From: Candidatus Cloacimonadota bacterium
GTDB taxonomy: Bacteria; Cloacimonadota; Cloacimonadia; Cloacimonadales; Cloacimonadaceae
Assembly (NCBI GenBank): GCA_023392795.1
Contig: JAEWNJ010000139.1
Span: 1 to 54,056 of the forward strand
Direction of reading: 5' to 3'
Length of the DNA: 54,056 nucleotides
This document shows positions 16,358 to 26,364 of this stretch, one piece after another. The position numbers and the translations under genes are program-made. The notes under the pieces were generated by a model that was not told the origin of the DNA, searched no databases, and saw nothing but the letters and a program-made list of their open reading frames with translations. Numbering within the stretch: the stretch's first letter is position 1; each line of letters starts with the position of its first letter.

Positions 16358-17520
16358 GTGCCAGGGATCGCTGTAAGAAATGCCGTATCCAACGTGCGCT
16401 ACGTCACTGTCCTCGGGTAAACAAAGGACTTTGCTGGCGCTGTTGTAACGATATACGCGTTGATCTGAAGTGCCCCGAGAGCTGTCCATACGCGGGGAAG
16501 AGGCTGGATCAGAATCCCCTACCCGCCTTCAAGACGGATACTTTGGCCGAGATGAATCATGCCATCAAAAAGTATATCGATCTATGGATCGGCAAAAGCA
16601 ATCCTAGCTTTAACGGTATCAGTCCCAAGGCCCATGCCATGTCGAATCCCTCAGAAATGCTGGCCTGGCTTACCGGATTTCAATACCCTGATTACTTCCC
16701 TCTGGATTATCTGATGCAGAAACTGGGGCTGGATGTGGCGCCTGCCATTCAGGTCGATAATCCTGAGTACGTGGCGAGTAAGTATCTGGAACATATCATC
16801 GCTCTGGAGTATGACGATCTTCGACACCTGACCATGAACCAATCCCCTCTTGCTGATCTGAAAGAAAGATACAAGGACATCCTGAGAGCTGTCCCTTTCC
16901 TGAAAAAGGTTAAGAGCTTCTGCCCCATTCATACTGGTTTTAGCGAGGATGGCAACAGTGCGCTGGTGTTTGTGGAACTCAACCACAAACAGGAATGGAC
17001 CTTAGTACTGCGTAAAGATGCAGATAACTGGTATGTGCGGCAAAACCTGAATGGAAATCCCAGCCTCTATTTCAAGCAGAATGAGCTATATCAGAACATC
17101 GCCACTTTACTGGGGAATTCCGATGATCAAAAAGCATACTTTGAGATCTCGGAAGCCATGCGCAGCTATGTGGACAGCGCTGATCTATACTACTATCGTG
17201 CCCTCTACTGGTTGCTGGTAAAAGCGATCGATAAAGCCAAGGTGGATCTATTCAATGCCATCGCGCTGGATAACCTGTTTACTCCTCCCTATATGCATCT
17301 GGGGCTGCTTTACTTGAACGAGAAGAACTATTCTGAAGCACGCTTGTGGTTCTCCGCTGTGCTTGATCTGGAGCCCGATAATCCCGATGCCGCCAATAAC
17401 CTTGCCATTGCCCTACTGGCTGGAGGTGACAAAGCTGACGCGCTAAAGGTCTGGAGAGAACTGTTGAAAAAGAATCCTACCTATGAGCTGGCCAAAAAGA
17501 ACCTGGATCTGTATGGATAA
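16345..17520 (+). CDS. Zinc-finger/TPR protein of unknown function
   Basis: 391 aa. Residues 1-50 hold a dense Cys cluster (CKKC, HCPR, CWRCC, CPESCPYA) suggesting one or two zinc sites. The middle is not recognisable. The last ~110 residues form tetratricopeptide repeats (YMHLGLLYLNEKNYSEARLW, LEPDNPDAANNLAIALLAGG). The start has GGAG six bases upstream and overlaps nadE; its stop overlaps ribD, so the three genes are translated together. It may be a scaffold or adaptor. No enzyme motif is visible and the link to cofactor synthesis is by position only. Confidence 0.75.
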   Translation: MFALSARDRCKKCRIQRALRHCPRVNKGLCWRCCNDIRVDLKCPESCPYAGKRLDQNPLPAFKTDTLAEMNHAIKKYIDLWIGKSNPSFNGISPKAHAMSNPSEMLAWLTGFQYPDYFPLDYLMQKLGLDVAPAIQVDNPEYVASKYLEHIIALEYDDLRHLTMNQSPLADLKERYKDILRAVPFLKKVKSFCPIHTGFSEDGNSALVFVELNHKQEWTLVLRKDADNWYVRQNLNGNPSLYFKQNELYQNIATLLGNSDDQKAYFEISEAMRSYVDSADLYYYRALYWLLVKAIDKAKVDLFNAIALDNLFTPPYMHLGLLYLNEKNYSEARLWFSAVLDLEPDNPDAANNLAIALLAGGDKADALKVWRELLKKNPTYELAKKNLDLYG

Positions 17521-18595
17521 GTACTTTATGCGTCTAGCCATCCGCGAGGCGGAAAAATCTCGCGGCTTATGCAGCCCAAATCCCTTTGTGGGAGCAGTGA
17601 TCGTGAAAGATGGTAAGGTGATCGCCAAAGGGCGTACCCAAGCCTATGGCTTCGATCATGCCGAGCCTGACGCGCTGAAAAAGGCTGGAAAACTGGCAAA
17701 AGGCTCAACCATGTATGTGACCCTGGAGCCCTGTTGTCATCAAGGGAAGACACCTCCCTGTACCGCAGCCATCATCAAAGCGGGAATCTCCAGAGTGGTG
17801 GCGGGTATAGCTGACCCCAACCCACTCGTATCGGGAAAAGGATTCGAGATACTACAGAAGGCCGGGATAGAGGTCATATCCGGCATCGAGGCTGATCAGA
17901 TAAGCAAGCAGAACGAAGCTTTCATATGCAATATCGTCAAGAAACGCCCCTTTGTTACATGGAAATGCGCGTTATCACTGGATGGTAAGTACGCCGCCAT
18001 GGACGGTTCATCACAGTGGATCAGCAATGAGCTGTCCCGCAAGATGGTGCACAGAATGCGAGCTAACAGCGATGTAGTTTTGGCAGGGATCAATTCAGTA
18101 ATCAAGGATGACGCCATGTTAAATGCCCGAGGAGTCAAGGTATCCAAGAAAGCGTTAAGAGTGGTATTGGATCCTTTTCTCGATTTGAGCCCTTCCTCAC
18201 GCTTCGCTCAGATCGCCGTTCATGCCCCGGCGTTGGTGTTTCACTGCACTGCCAATGAAGAGAAAGAGGCCAGACTCCATGCTATGGGCATCCAAACATC
18301 GTTGGTGCCAGGCAATGCCGATGAGTTGGATCTGAACCATGTACTGTCAGAACTGCATCTCCGTAAGGTCAGTAGTGTTTTTCTGGAAACGGGTAATAGG
18401 CTCAGCGAAGCTTTCTGGCGTGCCGGATTAGTGGATAAATGCGTGATATTCTATGGTAATATGGTTTTAGGCGGAGCAAATTCCTGCCTGCACGGACTGA
18501 ACTTGCCATCCATATCAGATGCCATCACTTTAGAGCGGGTGAAGCTAACCAAACTTGGGCAAAACATCATGCTAACGGCTTACCCTTTGTCCTAA
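17513..18595 (+). CDS. ribD: Riboflavin biosynthesis deaminase/reductase
   Basis: 360 aa and bifunctional. The N-terminal deaminase (about 1-145) has the zinc site HAE (His49, Glu51) and EPCCHQGKTPPC (Cys74, Cys83). The C-terminal reductase domain begins at RPFVTWKCALSLDGKYA and includes SSQWIS and a C-terminal GGA block. Together they carry out the second and third steps from GTP to riboflavin. The start at 17513 overlaps the upstream stop (ATGGATAA). No other rib gene is nearby. Flavin supply fits the NQR and nitroreductase flavoproteins in this window, but no regulatory link is visible. Confidence 0.94.
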   Translation: MDKYFMRLAIREAEKSRGLCSPNPFVGAVIVKDGKVIAKGRTQAYGFDHAEPDALKKAGKLAKGSTMYVTLEPCCHQGKTPPCTAAIIKAGISRVVAGIADPNPLVSGKGFEILQKAGIEVISGIEADQISKQNEAFICNIVKKRPFVTWKCALSLDGKYAAMDGSSQWISNELSRKMVHRMRANSDVVLAGINSVIKDDAMLNARGVKVSKKALRVVLDPFLDLSPSSRFAQIAVHAPALVFHCTANEEKEARLHAMGIQTSLVPGNADELDLNHVLSELHLRKVSSVFLETGNRLSEAFWRAGLVDKCVIFYGNMVLGGANSCLHGLNLPSISDAITLERVKLTKLGQNIMLTAYPLS

Positions 18596-18655
18596 ACTTG
18601 CGCCATGTCACATGCGCGTTATCTTGTAGTTGAGTATTGAACAAGGAGCAAGATA

Positions 18656-18961
18656 ATGATCGTTGAATTGTCAGATCAAAACATCAATGAAATCATCAGC
18701 AAAGGCAAGGTATTGATAGATTTCTGGGCAGATTGGTGCGGTCCCTGCCGCATGATTGGTCCGATCGTTGAAGAGGTTGCCGCTGAAGTGAGTGACATCA
18801 CTGTGGCGAAGGTAAACGTGGATGATTACCCTGAATTGGCAGGGAAACACGGTGTAATGAGCATTCCCACCCTGCTATACCTGAAAGATGGTAAGGTGGT
18901 GGATACAAGTGTTGGCCTGGTTTCCAAGAACGTGATCTTGAGCAAGCTTGCTGCCCTTTGA
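18656..18961 (+). CDS. trxA: Thioredoxin
   Basis: 101 aa, a single thioredoxin fold with the redox motif WCGPC (Cys28, Cys31), preceded by the conserved FWADW, and a cis-Pro turn at SIPTLLYLKDG. It is a cytoplasmic disulfide reductase. The ATG follows AAGGAG at good spacing. It stands 60 bp after ribD and 23 bp before the acyltransferase gene. Confidence 0.95.
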   Translation: MIVELSDQNINEIISKGKVLIDFWADWCGPCRMIGPIVEEVAAEVSDITVAKVNVDDYPELAGKHGVMSIPTLLYLKDGKVVDTSVGLVSKNVILSKLAAL

Positions 18962-18984
18962 TGCATCACCAGGACCTCCCCTAA

Positions 18985-19866
18985 TTGAATAAGCTGCAAA
19001 ACCTTCTGGAATACTACTCTTTTAGAGGACTGATAGCACTGTTATCAGCCCTTCCCATTGCCTTCAGAAAGCGTATTGTATGCCTGCTATTTGATATCAT
19101 CGGTTACCGCATTGGTATACGACGCAATCTAGCCATCAAGCAGATGCAGAAAGTGTATCCTGATTGGTCCATTGCCACTATAAAACGCCATGTGAGGCAA
19201 TTGTATCGCCAAATGGCGCTGAACATCGTGGAAGTGTATCTGATGGATGACGCTACACTAAACTCCAGATCCGTGATCGTTGGTGAAGAGAATGTGAATG
19301 CAGCACTGGCTCTTGGCAGAGGTGCAATCCTGGCCACCGCGCACTTCGGCAATTGGGAAGCCGCCAGAATCCTCCCCTTGCGAGGTATGCCGGTAAGTGT
19401 GATCACCAAAAGGCAGCGCAACAGGCTATTTGACGCCTATACGAACGGAATTAGAGAACGCAACGGAGTGCATACCATTGACATGAAACGTGGGCTTAGA
19501 GATATCCTAAAAGACCTGAAAGAAAACCGCATTGTCGCCATTTTGGCAGATCAGAACGCCGGTTCAGCAGGTATGGTTCTGGATTTTCTGGGCTACCCCG
19601 CTTCTCATTGGAAGGGTGTGGCAAAGCTCTCTCTGCGTTATAATATCCCCATCATCCCAGGTTTTGTAGTGCGAGAAGAGAATGACACTCTGCGTTTTGA
19701 GTTTCGCCCCATGCTCCAATACCCCGATTTGGCTGATGATGAAGCTAACTATGGGAAAGTACTTTCCGATATTACCAGGATCACCGAAGAATATATACAC
19801 AAATACCCTCACCAATGGTTCTGGGTGCACAAGCGCTGGAAACACGCTTGCGACATGTTTAAATAG
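18985..19866 (+). CDS. Lipid A-type acyltransferase (LpxL/HtrB family)
   Basis: 293 aa. It has an N-terminal hydrophobic anchor (about 12-45), the acyltransferase motif HFGNWE (HX4E type, preceded by GAILATA), then ADQNAG, GYPASHWKGVAKLSLRYNIP and a terminal HQWFWVHKRWK, a hallmark of the LpxL/LpxM family. It should transfer an acyl chain to a lipid A precursor at the inner membrane. The start appears to be TTG at 18985, with AGGA about 10 bp upstream. It converges on the giant kinase gene with only 16 bp between stops. Confidence 0.88.
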   Translation: MNKLQNLLEYYSFRGLIALLSALPIAFRKRIVCLLFDIIGYRIGIRRNLAIKQMQKVYPDWSIATIKRHVRQLYRQMALNIVEVYLMDDATLNSRSVIVGEENVNAALALGRGAILATAHFGNWEAARILPLRGMPVSVITKRQRNRLFDAYTNGIRERNGVHTIDMKRGLRDILKDLKENRIVAILADQNAGSAGMVLDFLGYPASHWKGVAKLSLRYNIPIIPGFVVREENDTLRFEFRPMLQYPDLADDEANYGKVLSDITRITEEYIHKYPHQWFWVHKRWKHACDMFK

Positions 19867-19882
19867 AGTCCGGTCTTTGAGC

Positions 19883-22800
19883 TTACTTTCTGATCGGGAT
19901 TGCCACGAACACTGTGGTCCCTTCATTTTCCTTGCTCTTGATCCAGATATCCGCGCCGTGTAATTCAGCGATGCGGCGTGAAGTAGCCAGTCCCAATCCC
20001 AGACCGCTGGAACGATACTCCACAGTGCCCGATTTGTGGGCATAGATCTCATTCAATTCATAGAACTTACGGAACACGTTCTTTAGCTGATAATCTGGGA
20101 TACCGATGCCATTATCTTGAATGTACACAACCACGCTATCTTTTCCATCAATCTTTTCCTGGTGGAAAGCAGCTTTCCGGGCGCCAATGATGATGGTGCC
20201 AAAGTCATTGGTAAAGCGGATGGCATTCAGCACGATGTTATAGATCATCAAGTGAAGTGCTTCCCAATTTGCCTTCACCTTGGTGAGATCTTTTTCGATT
20301 TCCAGGCGAATGAACATCTTGCGTTTGCGAGACAGGATTTCCACTTCCTGCTGAATCAATTCCAGGATCTCGGTGATATCCACAGGAGCCATGGATAGGC
20401 TCTTTTTGAGGTTGTAGTTGTTCATGGTGGTGATGTCACCGGTGGTCAAGATCAGTTTCTTTACCGAGTTCTCGATCTTCCCCACTATTTCCTTACGTTC
20501 ATCCTCATCGGCGTAGAGATTGCGCTTGAGACGGGAAACATAACTCTGAAGGGTGGTCAGAGGAGTATTGAGTTCATGCGACACAATCGCCATAAACTCA
20601 TCCTTGAGCTGTTCAAAGGCATTTAACTCACTGCTTTTTTGTAGTAGGTTATCATATAGCATAGCGTTCTTAAGCGCTATGGTGATTTGTTCGATGAACA
20701 GCGCGATGATCTCGGGTTTCAGATACATGGCGCGGGAGTTATTATCCATGTTGTCCAGATAGATGAAGCCAAAGATATTGCCATCCACACTGATCGGTGC
20801 GCAGAATATCGTATGGATCTGATAGTCCTGCACTGAGATGGCATTTTTGAAGCGGTTATCCTCCATGGCATTGAATGTCGTAACCATCTCCAAACCAGTC
20901 TGGGAAAGCGACAGCGCGGATTTGCTTACCCCTGCCACATTGGAAAGAATCTGCTTCTCCTGATTCAGCTGCACGCGATAGATGTTATTACCGTCGGCAT
21001 CTCTCTTGATCAAAAAACCTCTGCTGCTACCGGTGAAATCGATGGCGTGGGACACAATCTCTCGCTCCAACTCCGCAATATCCACAATGCGCATCAGTTC
21101 ATGCGAGATCTGCATCAATTGGTTCATTTTCTGAATTCGCATGGTGATCTCTGCGTAATCCTGAATACGAAGAATGAGAGCGGATAGGTGCTGCTTTACG
21201 TTACGCATTATGGAGATTTCTTGCTTGGTAAAAGGCAATTCTTTATCGTCCGTGAGTACCAGATAACCAACACGCTTTGATCCCGACAAAAAAGGAATGA
21301 TCACCATATTCTGGTCATGATAAACAAGCTGCACAAGGTTATCGGTGCGGAAGGCGCGTTCGATTTCCGGGGCTAGTTCCGGTAAGATCAGGCTTTCTTT
21401 ATCGCAGTTGTAGCTGTGGAAAGTGCTGTAATTCTGAATCCGTTCAGAGTATTCCCAGATGCGAAAACGCCAGGGGCTGATGACTTCCTTGATCCCTTTT
21501 TCGATGAGGAATTTAATGCGATCAACGTTGTATACGTTAGCGATATTGAAGAGTAGTTCATTCCATTTGCGGCGCATGTCTTTGGTACGAGATGAGATGG
21601 GTACCATGGAGAACTTGCGAAGTTGCTTGATGTTGTATTGGTTTACCGCAAAATAATTGGCACGATCATCGTCAGGGATATCCACAGTGATATCTTCCAG
21701 GTAGCTTTGATACTCCTTGAAAGCGCTATCAGCGAGGTCCTCCAGCTTCAATTCCACGAGAATCTGAAGCTTTATCTGCAGTAATTCCACATTGAGCTGA
21801 TAATATTCGTAGCTGTGCCATTCCTTCATGTAGCGGGCAGTGCGGCGTAATATGTCACGCAAAGGAATATCCGTGGAGGCCAGATCAAGACGCAATTCCA
21901 CGATATCCAGTTTGCATAGCCAATAGCGATACCGGTTACTATAGCACAGATCTCTGGCTTTCTGTAGAAAGTCCCTGGCTTTCTCAAAATCCTGCAATCC
22001 GGCATGTACCATCACTTCCAGCACATAAAATACAGTAATGGCATAGTTGTTGTTTATCTCACCAGCGTGTTTTAGAGCCAGTTTCAGTTCCTTGTGCGCC
22101 AGATCATAGTTGTTCTCGGACAACGCGATGAGACTGAGCACATTATGGTGAAACTCCTCTTCATGTAGATGCTTGAAATTGATGTGAGCATTACTACTGA
22201 TCAGCTTTCGCAGCTTCTTGGGGCTCATCATCTCGTGCAGATAATAGAAATAAGTCTTTACCAAGGGATTTATCTCTTGGATGTAACCATTGATCAGTTC
22301 CGGTTCATGTTCCTTCAGGAAAAGGTGATAGTGCCCAAAGCCTTTGATTTTACTCTTGGCCAAGGCCAGATTTCGCTTCACTGAATCCAGATAGGCGGTG
22401 CTCCCTATTGATTTGATCAGTCTTTCGCAGGCCATCAGTTCGATCTCAGCTTCTTGAAATTCTCCCATCTTGATCTTGGCCTCGCCCTGATTTAGTAAAG
22501 CCAGAGCTTTGATCGTGGTCAGATTCAACTCATTGGCATAGCTAAATGCCTGCCGCGAATAATCTTCGGCAACGATTGTGATCCCCTGTTTGAGATAAAG
22601 GTCTGAAAGGTTGTTGTATATCAACCCCAAGAAACGGCGGATGTTATATCGTTTCCATATGTTTAATGCCAGACCCAGATGTTCCTGAGCTTCTTCAATG
22701 TTCTTCTGATCGCTGTAAAATACTCCCAGATCGTTGTGCATTGCGGCAAGCCGGTACATCACACGATAATCGTGCTCGGGGGGAACAGTCGCCAGGAAAT

Positions 22801-25336
22801 CCTCGATGGTCTTGATCGCCCTGTCAGTATCTCCGCAGATCTTATAATACACTGCCAGACGGTCGTAAAAGGCAATCTTCAGATCCAGAGGGGCCTCTTC
22901 CTTCATCGCCAGATCAAGGTATATCTTCGCCTTCTCCACGTCACTTTTCAGATACACTTGGATGTATGACAGTAGAATCTGGAGGCGTTGGCGTCCCGTA
23001 ATCACCAGGTTCTCTGCCCTCCGGAAGCTCTCATGAGCCATGATGATGTTCTCTCGCAGGAGGTGGATAGTACCGATGGTGAAGTACTTTTCAAACAGTT
23101 CTGGGATGCTAGCCTCATTCTCCAGGATAAAGCCCGCCTTCTCATAGAAACCAGTGAGATCGGTTTTTTCCTGAAACACTGCCAGATCCCGTATTACATC
23201 CATTGTGCTTACGTTTGTGCGTGGATCCAGATCCAACCTCAACACATTCAGCATGGCTTCATACGCCGCACTCTGCTCATGATCTTCGCTCAAGAGATTG
23301 GAAAGCTTAAGATTGTAATGTCGAGCCGCCTCATAGTCCTCGGCGAGAAAGGCATTCGCGATCAATCCTCTGCAGGTCTGAACATCCACTATATCCTTGT
23401 TAGTAAAATACTTCAGCATTCTCTTTGATATAAGTACATGAACTTTGCTGTTGCATTCTTCGAACATACGGTTCTTTGTCTCGATGAAACTGAAGCAATA
23501 GTACTTACCATTCTTGTTCAGTATCTCGTTATAGGTAGCGTCATTCAGCAAGTTATAGAGCTCAATATCCTTTACTTTCAGGATGTAGATCATCAGCTCC
23601 CGGCTCAGCGGTGTCTGCACCACGCTTAGCTTTTGCAGGTAGGCGTAGTTTTGACTGGTAAGATGGCTCATGCGTGCATAGATGGAATGTATCAAACGCG
23701 AGGGCAACTGGTAGTCGGCCAGGCTTTGGGGAAAGATGGTCGTCTGATCGATTACGATACTCTTGCGCTGCACCAGATCAATCAGGATCTCTCTGATAAA
23801 CTCCGGATTCCCCGATGACCGGAAATACAGTTCATCGGACAATTTGGCAGGAGCAGGTACAGGCAACAGTTTGTCCACATAGGTTTTACTCTCCTCATGG
23901 CTCAGGAAGGGAATGTTTAGCAGCACTGTATGCTCAATCTGGTTGACCTTGTTAAAGTCGTTGCAGGAGAGCACTATCAGTATCCGGTTTTGCACCAGCG
24001 CAGGAGAAATATAGTTCATGAAATCCACTGTATGGCGGTTCACATACTGGAAATTGCGGATGATAAAGATGATTGGCTTGGTCTGCGAGAGCTGGAGCAA
24101 TAGGCTTTGCACGCTGGCGAAGTCACTCTTCAAGTCGTCCACACTTTGGGTAAGACTCTTGGCTTCTTGTTCGCTGGCAAAGAGATAACGCTTAAACTTC
24201 GGCGATATGCCGGAAAGCGATTCATACTCCTCGATCTCTTCCGGACTGAGGGATTGCAAATACTCCTTGATCAGGGCAAAGAATGCCTCATGATCGGTGC
24301 GGGTACAGTTATAATCAAAGAGGAAGTATTCTCCGCCCAAGAGATGGTAACGGAATAGCGACAAGATACTGTCCTTGCCAAGCCCGTCCCCACCGATCAC
24401 AGATATGATCTTACCATTGGAACTCACTACTGCCGGCAGGAAGTCGAGCATGTGATGCGAAAACTTATCCCGCATAATGTAGCTATTGAACTTCATGGTA
24501 TTTACCAGGGACCAAGAAGTGGAGAAGGGATAATCGTTGTTGCTGATGCGGTTGATGTAGCCGATGATCTCTTCACCCGATTGGAAGCGATTTTCAGGGT
24601 TTCGTTCCAAAAGCCGGAGAATTAGTTTTTCCAGCTCAAGCGGGATGTTTTTATTCAGTTCCGAAGGGAAATTGGGGATGAAATACTGGTGCCCGCCTTG
24701 AATCAGCGCGTTGATCTGATCGATACTAAAGGGGAATGAGCCTGTACATAGCCGATACAGCATCACTCCCAGGGCGTAGAAATCACTGCGTTGCGTGGGC
24801 GGATTGCCCAGATATTGCTCCGGAGCCACGTAGGGTAAACTGCCTGAAACGTGCTGAGTATCCCGATTGGGATCAATCTTGGAAAAGCCATAATCAATTA
24901 GCTTTACCACTATCTCTTTGCCTTCATTGCGATATAGCACGTTTTCCAGCTTCAGATCCTTGTGCAGTATCTCCTGATTGTGCAGGGAATGCAGCGCGTA
25001 ACAGATCTGAACCACGATGTCGTAGATGGCGGATACACGTGATTTATTGAAGCGGAAGTTGGACAGGGTCTTGCCCTCAAAGTAATCGCTGATAAAGTAC
25101 ACATGATCGCCCACGTGCCCAAAATCCACCACATGCAATAGATTGGGATGTTCGATCTTGGTAATGTGATGCATGTCTTCCGCGCTGAAATGCTTGTAGA
25201 GCTCCTCGGAGGACAAATATTGAAAGAGTTTTAGGGTGTATAGCTTATCCGTGCGGATATCTCTAACTTTAAACACATTGGCCCAAGTGCCCGAGCCTAA
25301 GCTCTCGATTACTTCATAGCGATGATCTATATACAT
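19883..25336 (-). CDS. Trifunctional Ser/Thr kinase - STAND ATPase - sensor histidine kinase
   Basis: A 1817-aa soluble protein. Residues 7-270 are a eukaryotic-like kinase: GSGTWANVF, Lys36, HKDLKLEN with catalytic Asp127, DYG (Asp148), and YVAPEQYL. An AAA_16/STAND ATPase follows (about 295-560). Its P-loop GGDGLGKDS has Asp where Ser/Thr is usual, so nucleotide use is uncertain. About 600 residues of TPR-like helices come next, then GAF domains, then HisKA with SHELNTPL (His1587) and HATPase (DNGIGI, GLGLGL). The order matches known trifunctional signalling kinases. No membrane segment or receiver domain is seen; the orphan regulator at 35.8 kb is a possible but unproven partner. Confidence 0.92.
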   Translation of the reverse strand: MYIDHRYEVIESLGSGTWANVFKVRDIRTDKLYTLKLFQYLSSEELYKHFSAEDMHHITKIEHPNLLHVVDFGHVGDHVYFISDYFEGKTLSNFRFNKSRVSAIYDIVVQICYALHSLHNQEILHKDLKLENVLYRNEGKEIVVKLIDYGFSKIDPNRDTQHVSGSLPYVAPEQYLGNPPTQRSDFYALGVMLYRLCTGSFPFSIDQINALIQGGHQYFIPNFPSELNKNIPLELEKLILRLLERNPENRFQSGEEIIGYINRISNNDYPFSTSWSLVNTMKFNSYIMRDKFSHHMLDFLPAVVSSNGKIISVIGGDGLGKDSILSLFRYHLLGGEYFLFDYNCTRTDHEAFFALIKEYLQSLSPEEIEEYESLSGISPKFKRYLFASEQEAKSLTQSVDDLKSDFASVQSLLLQLSQTKPIIFIIRNFQYVNRHTVDFMNYISPALVQNRILIVLSCNDFNKVNQIEHTVLLNIPFLSHEESKTYVDKLLPVPAPAKLSDELYFRSSGNPEFIREILIDLVQRKSIVIDQTTIFPQSLADYQLPSRLIHSIYARMSHLTSQNYAYLQKLSVVQTPLSRELMIYILKVKDIELYNLLNDATYNEILNKNGKYYCFSFIETKNRMFEECNSKVHVLISKRMLKYFTNKDIVDVQTCRGLIANAFLAEDYEAARHYNLKLSNLLSEDHEQSAAYEAMLNVLRLDLDPRTNVSTMDVIRDLAVFQEKTDLTGFYEKAGFILENEASIPELFEKYFTIGTIHLLRENIIMAHESFRRAENLVITGRQRLQILLSYIQVYLKSDVEKAKIYLDLAMKEEAPLDLKIAFYDRLAVYYKICGDTDRAIKTIEDFLATVPPEHDYRVMYRLAAMHNDLGVFYSDQKNIEEAQEHLGLALNIWKRYNIRRFLGLIYNNLSDLYLKQGITIVAEDYSRQAFSYANELNLTTIKALALLNQGEAKIKMGEFQEAEIELMACERLIKSIGSTAYLDSVKRNLALAKSKIKGFGHYHLFLKEHEPELINGYIQEINPLVKTYFYYLHEMMSPKKLRKLISSNAHINFKHLHEEEFHHNVLSLIALSENNYDLAHKELKLALKHAGEINNNYAITVFYVLEVMVHAGLQDFEKARDFLQKARDLCYSNRYRYWLCKLDIVELRLDLASTDIPLRDILRRTARYMKEWHSYEYYQLNVELLQIKLQILVELKLEDLADSAFKEYQSYLEDITVDIPDDDRANYFAVNQYNIKQLRKFSMVPISSRTKDMRRKWNELLFNIANVYNVDRIKFLIEKGIKEVISPWRFRIWEYSERIQNYSTFHSYNCDKESLILPELAPEIERAFRTDNLVQLVYHDQNMVIIPFLSGSKRVGYLVLTDDKELPFTKQEISIMRNVKQHLSALILRIQDYAEITMRIQKMNQLMQISHELMRIVDIAELEREIVSHAIDFTGSSRGFLIKRDADGNNIYRVQLNQEKQILSNVAGVSKSALSLSQTGLEMVTTFNAMEDNRFKNAISVQDYQIHTIFCAPISVDGNIFGFIYLDNMDNNSRAMYLKPEIIALFIEQITIALKNAMLYDNLLQKSSELNAFEQLKDEFMAIVSHELNTPLTTLQSYVSRLKRNLYADEDERKEIVGKIENSVKKLILTTGDITTMNNYNLKKSLSMAPVDITEILELIQQEVEILSRKRKMFIRLEIEKDLTKVKANWEALHLMIYNIVLNAIRFTNDFGTIIIGARKAAFHQEKIDGKDSVVVYIQDNGIGIPDYQLKNVFRKFYELNEIYAHKSGTVEYRSSGLGLGLATSRRIAELHGADIWIKSKENEGTTVFVAIPIRK

Positions 25337-25474
25337 GTGTTACTCCAATCAGTGAAGCTTGTATCACCCGCTTCATTCAGTCCTGACCCATTCTGGAGTA
25401 TGCTCTCAAGTGTCAACCAATTTCTGGAGAAAGGGCTTGCTACGAGCAGACAACGACCTTTCACTCGGACATGA

Positions 25475-25506
25475 AAAACGCCCGGCACTTCGCCGGGCTA
25501 TTTTTT
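25475..25506 (-). terminator. Terminator after tRNA-Thr
   Basis: GCCCGGC (25480-25486) and GCCGGGC (25492-25498) form a perfect stem with a 5-nt loop. On the minus strand it is followed by GTTTTTC and lies about 60 bp past the tRNA-Thr gene. T-rich sequence flanks it on the plus strand as well, but no plus-strand gene leads into it. Confidence 0.75.
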
Positions 25507-25558
25507 ATCGTTACCAAGGCAAGAGTCATCTGCAAATCACATAATCTCGTCTAAACCC

Positions 25559-25625
<67 letters not shown>

Positions 25626-25635
<10 letters not shown>

Positions 25636-26297
25636 GCTTTGTATAAAGTTAACTTTGCATTGTCTTGTGGTGTATCGATCAATCTCAGCTTAATCCTGCG
25701 GATGTCTCCTTGATCGGACACGCTGAGAGGATTATCCACAGTGTAGAACACAGTGGTAAGGAGATCGATGTTTACCACGGAGCTTTGTTCTGGATTCCGG
25801 GGAAAGAAGCAATCCCGGCTGTTCCATTCCAATACATTCCTACCATCATCAGCCATCATCCAATCCGGGATCATCATCTTGTAACTCATGCTGATAGTAA
25901 CCATGCCCTTCTTACCTTTAAAGACATCCCTGGCAAGAGATACGCAGTAAACTCCCGCATCTGGGTTCAAAAGGTCTTCCCTCGTCAGCACTGGTTCAAA
26001 ATGCCGTGGATCAAGCCCCCATGTGTATGAGAAGGGGACACTTTGACCATCGATCTTGATCCGTTCCAAATAGGCCTGTTTACCGATAAAGAAGCTGTAG
26101 TAATCTGCCTGTGCAAGTTTATCAGCATCGATCACGAATTCCGTAGACGCGTAGAAGCGATTGATCACAGTGCTGATGCTCACCGAGAGATTGTACTCTT
26201 CAGTTTGTAGCAGTCTGAATTGAAGTTGTTCTTCAGATGCTGACAGACTACCGATCATGATGCCCATGATGAATAGTAATAGTGCAATCTTACGCAT
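25626..26297 (-). CDS. Exported protein of unknown function, ends inside tRNA-Thr
   Basis: 223 aa. Residues 1-20 form a signal peptide (MRKIALLLFIMGIMIGSLSA). The mature part is beta-rich with no motif I recognise; features such as YSFFIGKQAYLERIKIDGQ and FEPVLTREDLLNPDAG suggest a periplasmic domain. The ATG follows GAGGAG closely, better than an alternative ten codons upstream. The final codons (A-L-N-stop) are made from the acceptor-stem sequence of tRNA-Thr, so the two genes overlap by 10 bases on the same strand. It may be cotranscribed with the tRNA and with the large secreted protein 67 bp upstream. Confidence 0.7.
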
Positions 26298-26364
26298 TGG
26301 ATCTCCTCTAGCTGATATATGAGGCAAAGTCTTTAGACGCGGTGTTTAAGTCAAGCGAAATCGC

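Noticed and set aside
23438..23629. Small plus-strand frames within the giant kinase gene
   Set aside because: All are antisense shadows of a continuous 1817-codon gene with recognisable domains.
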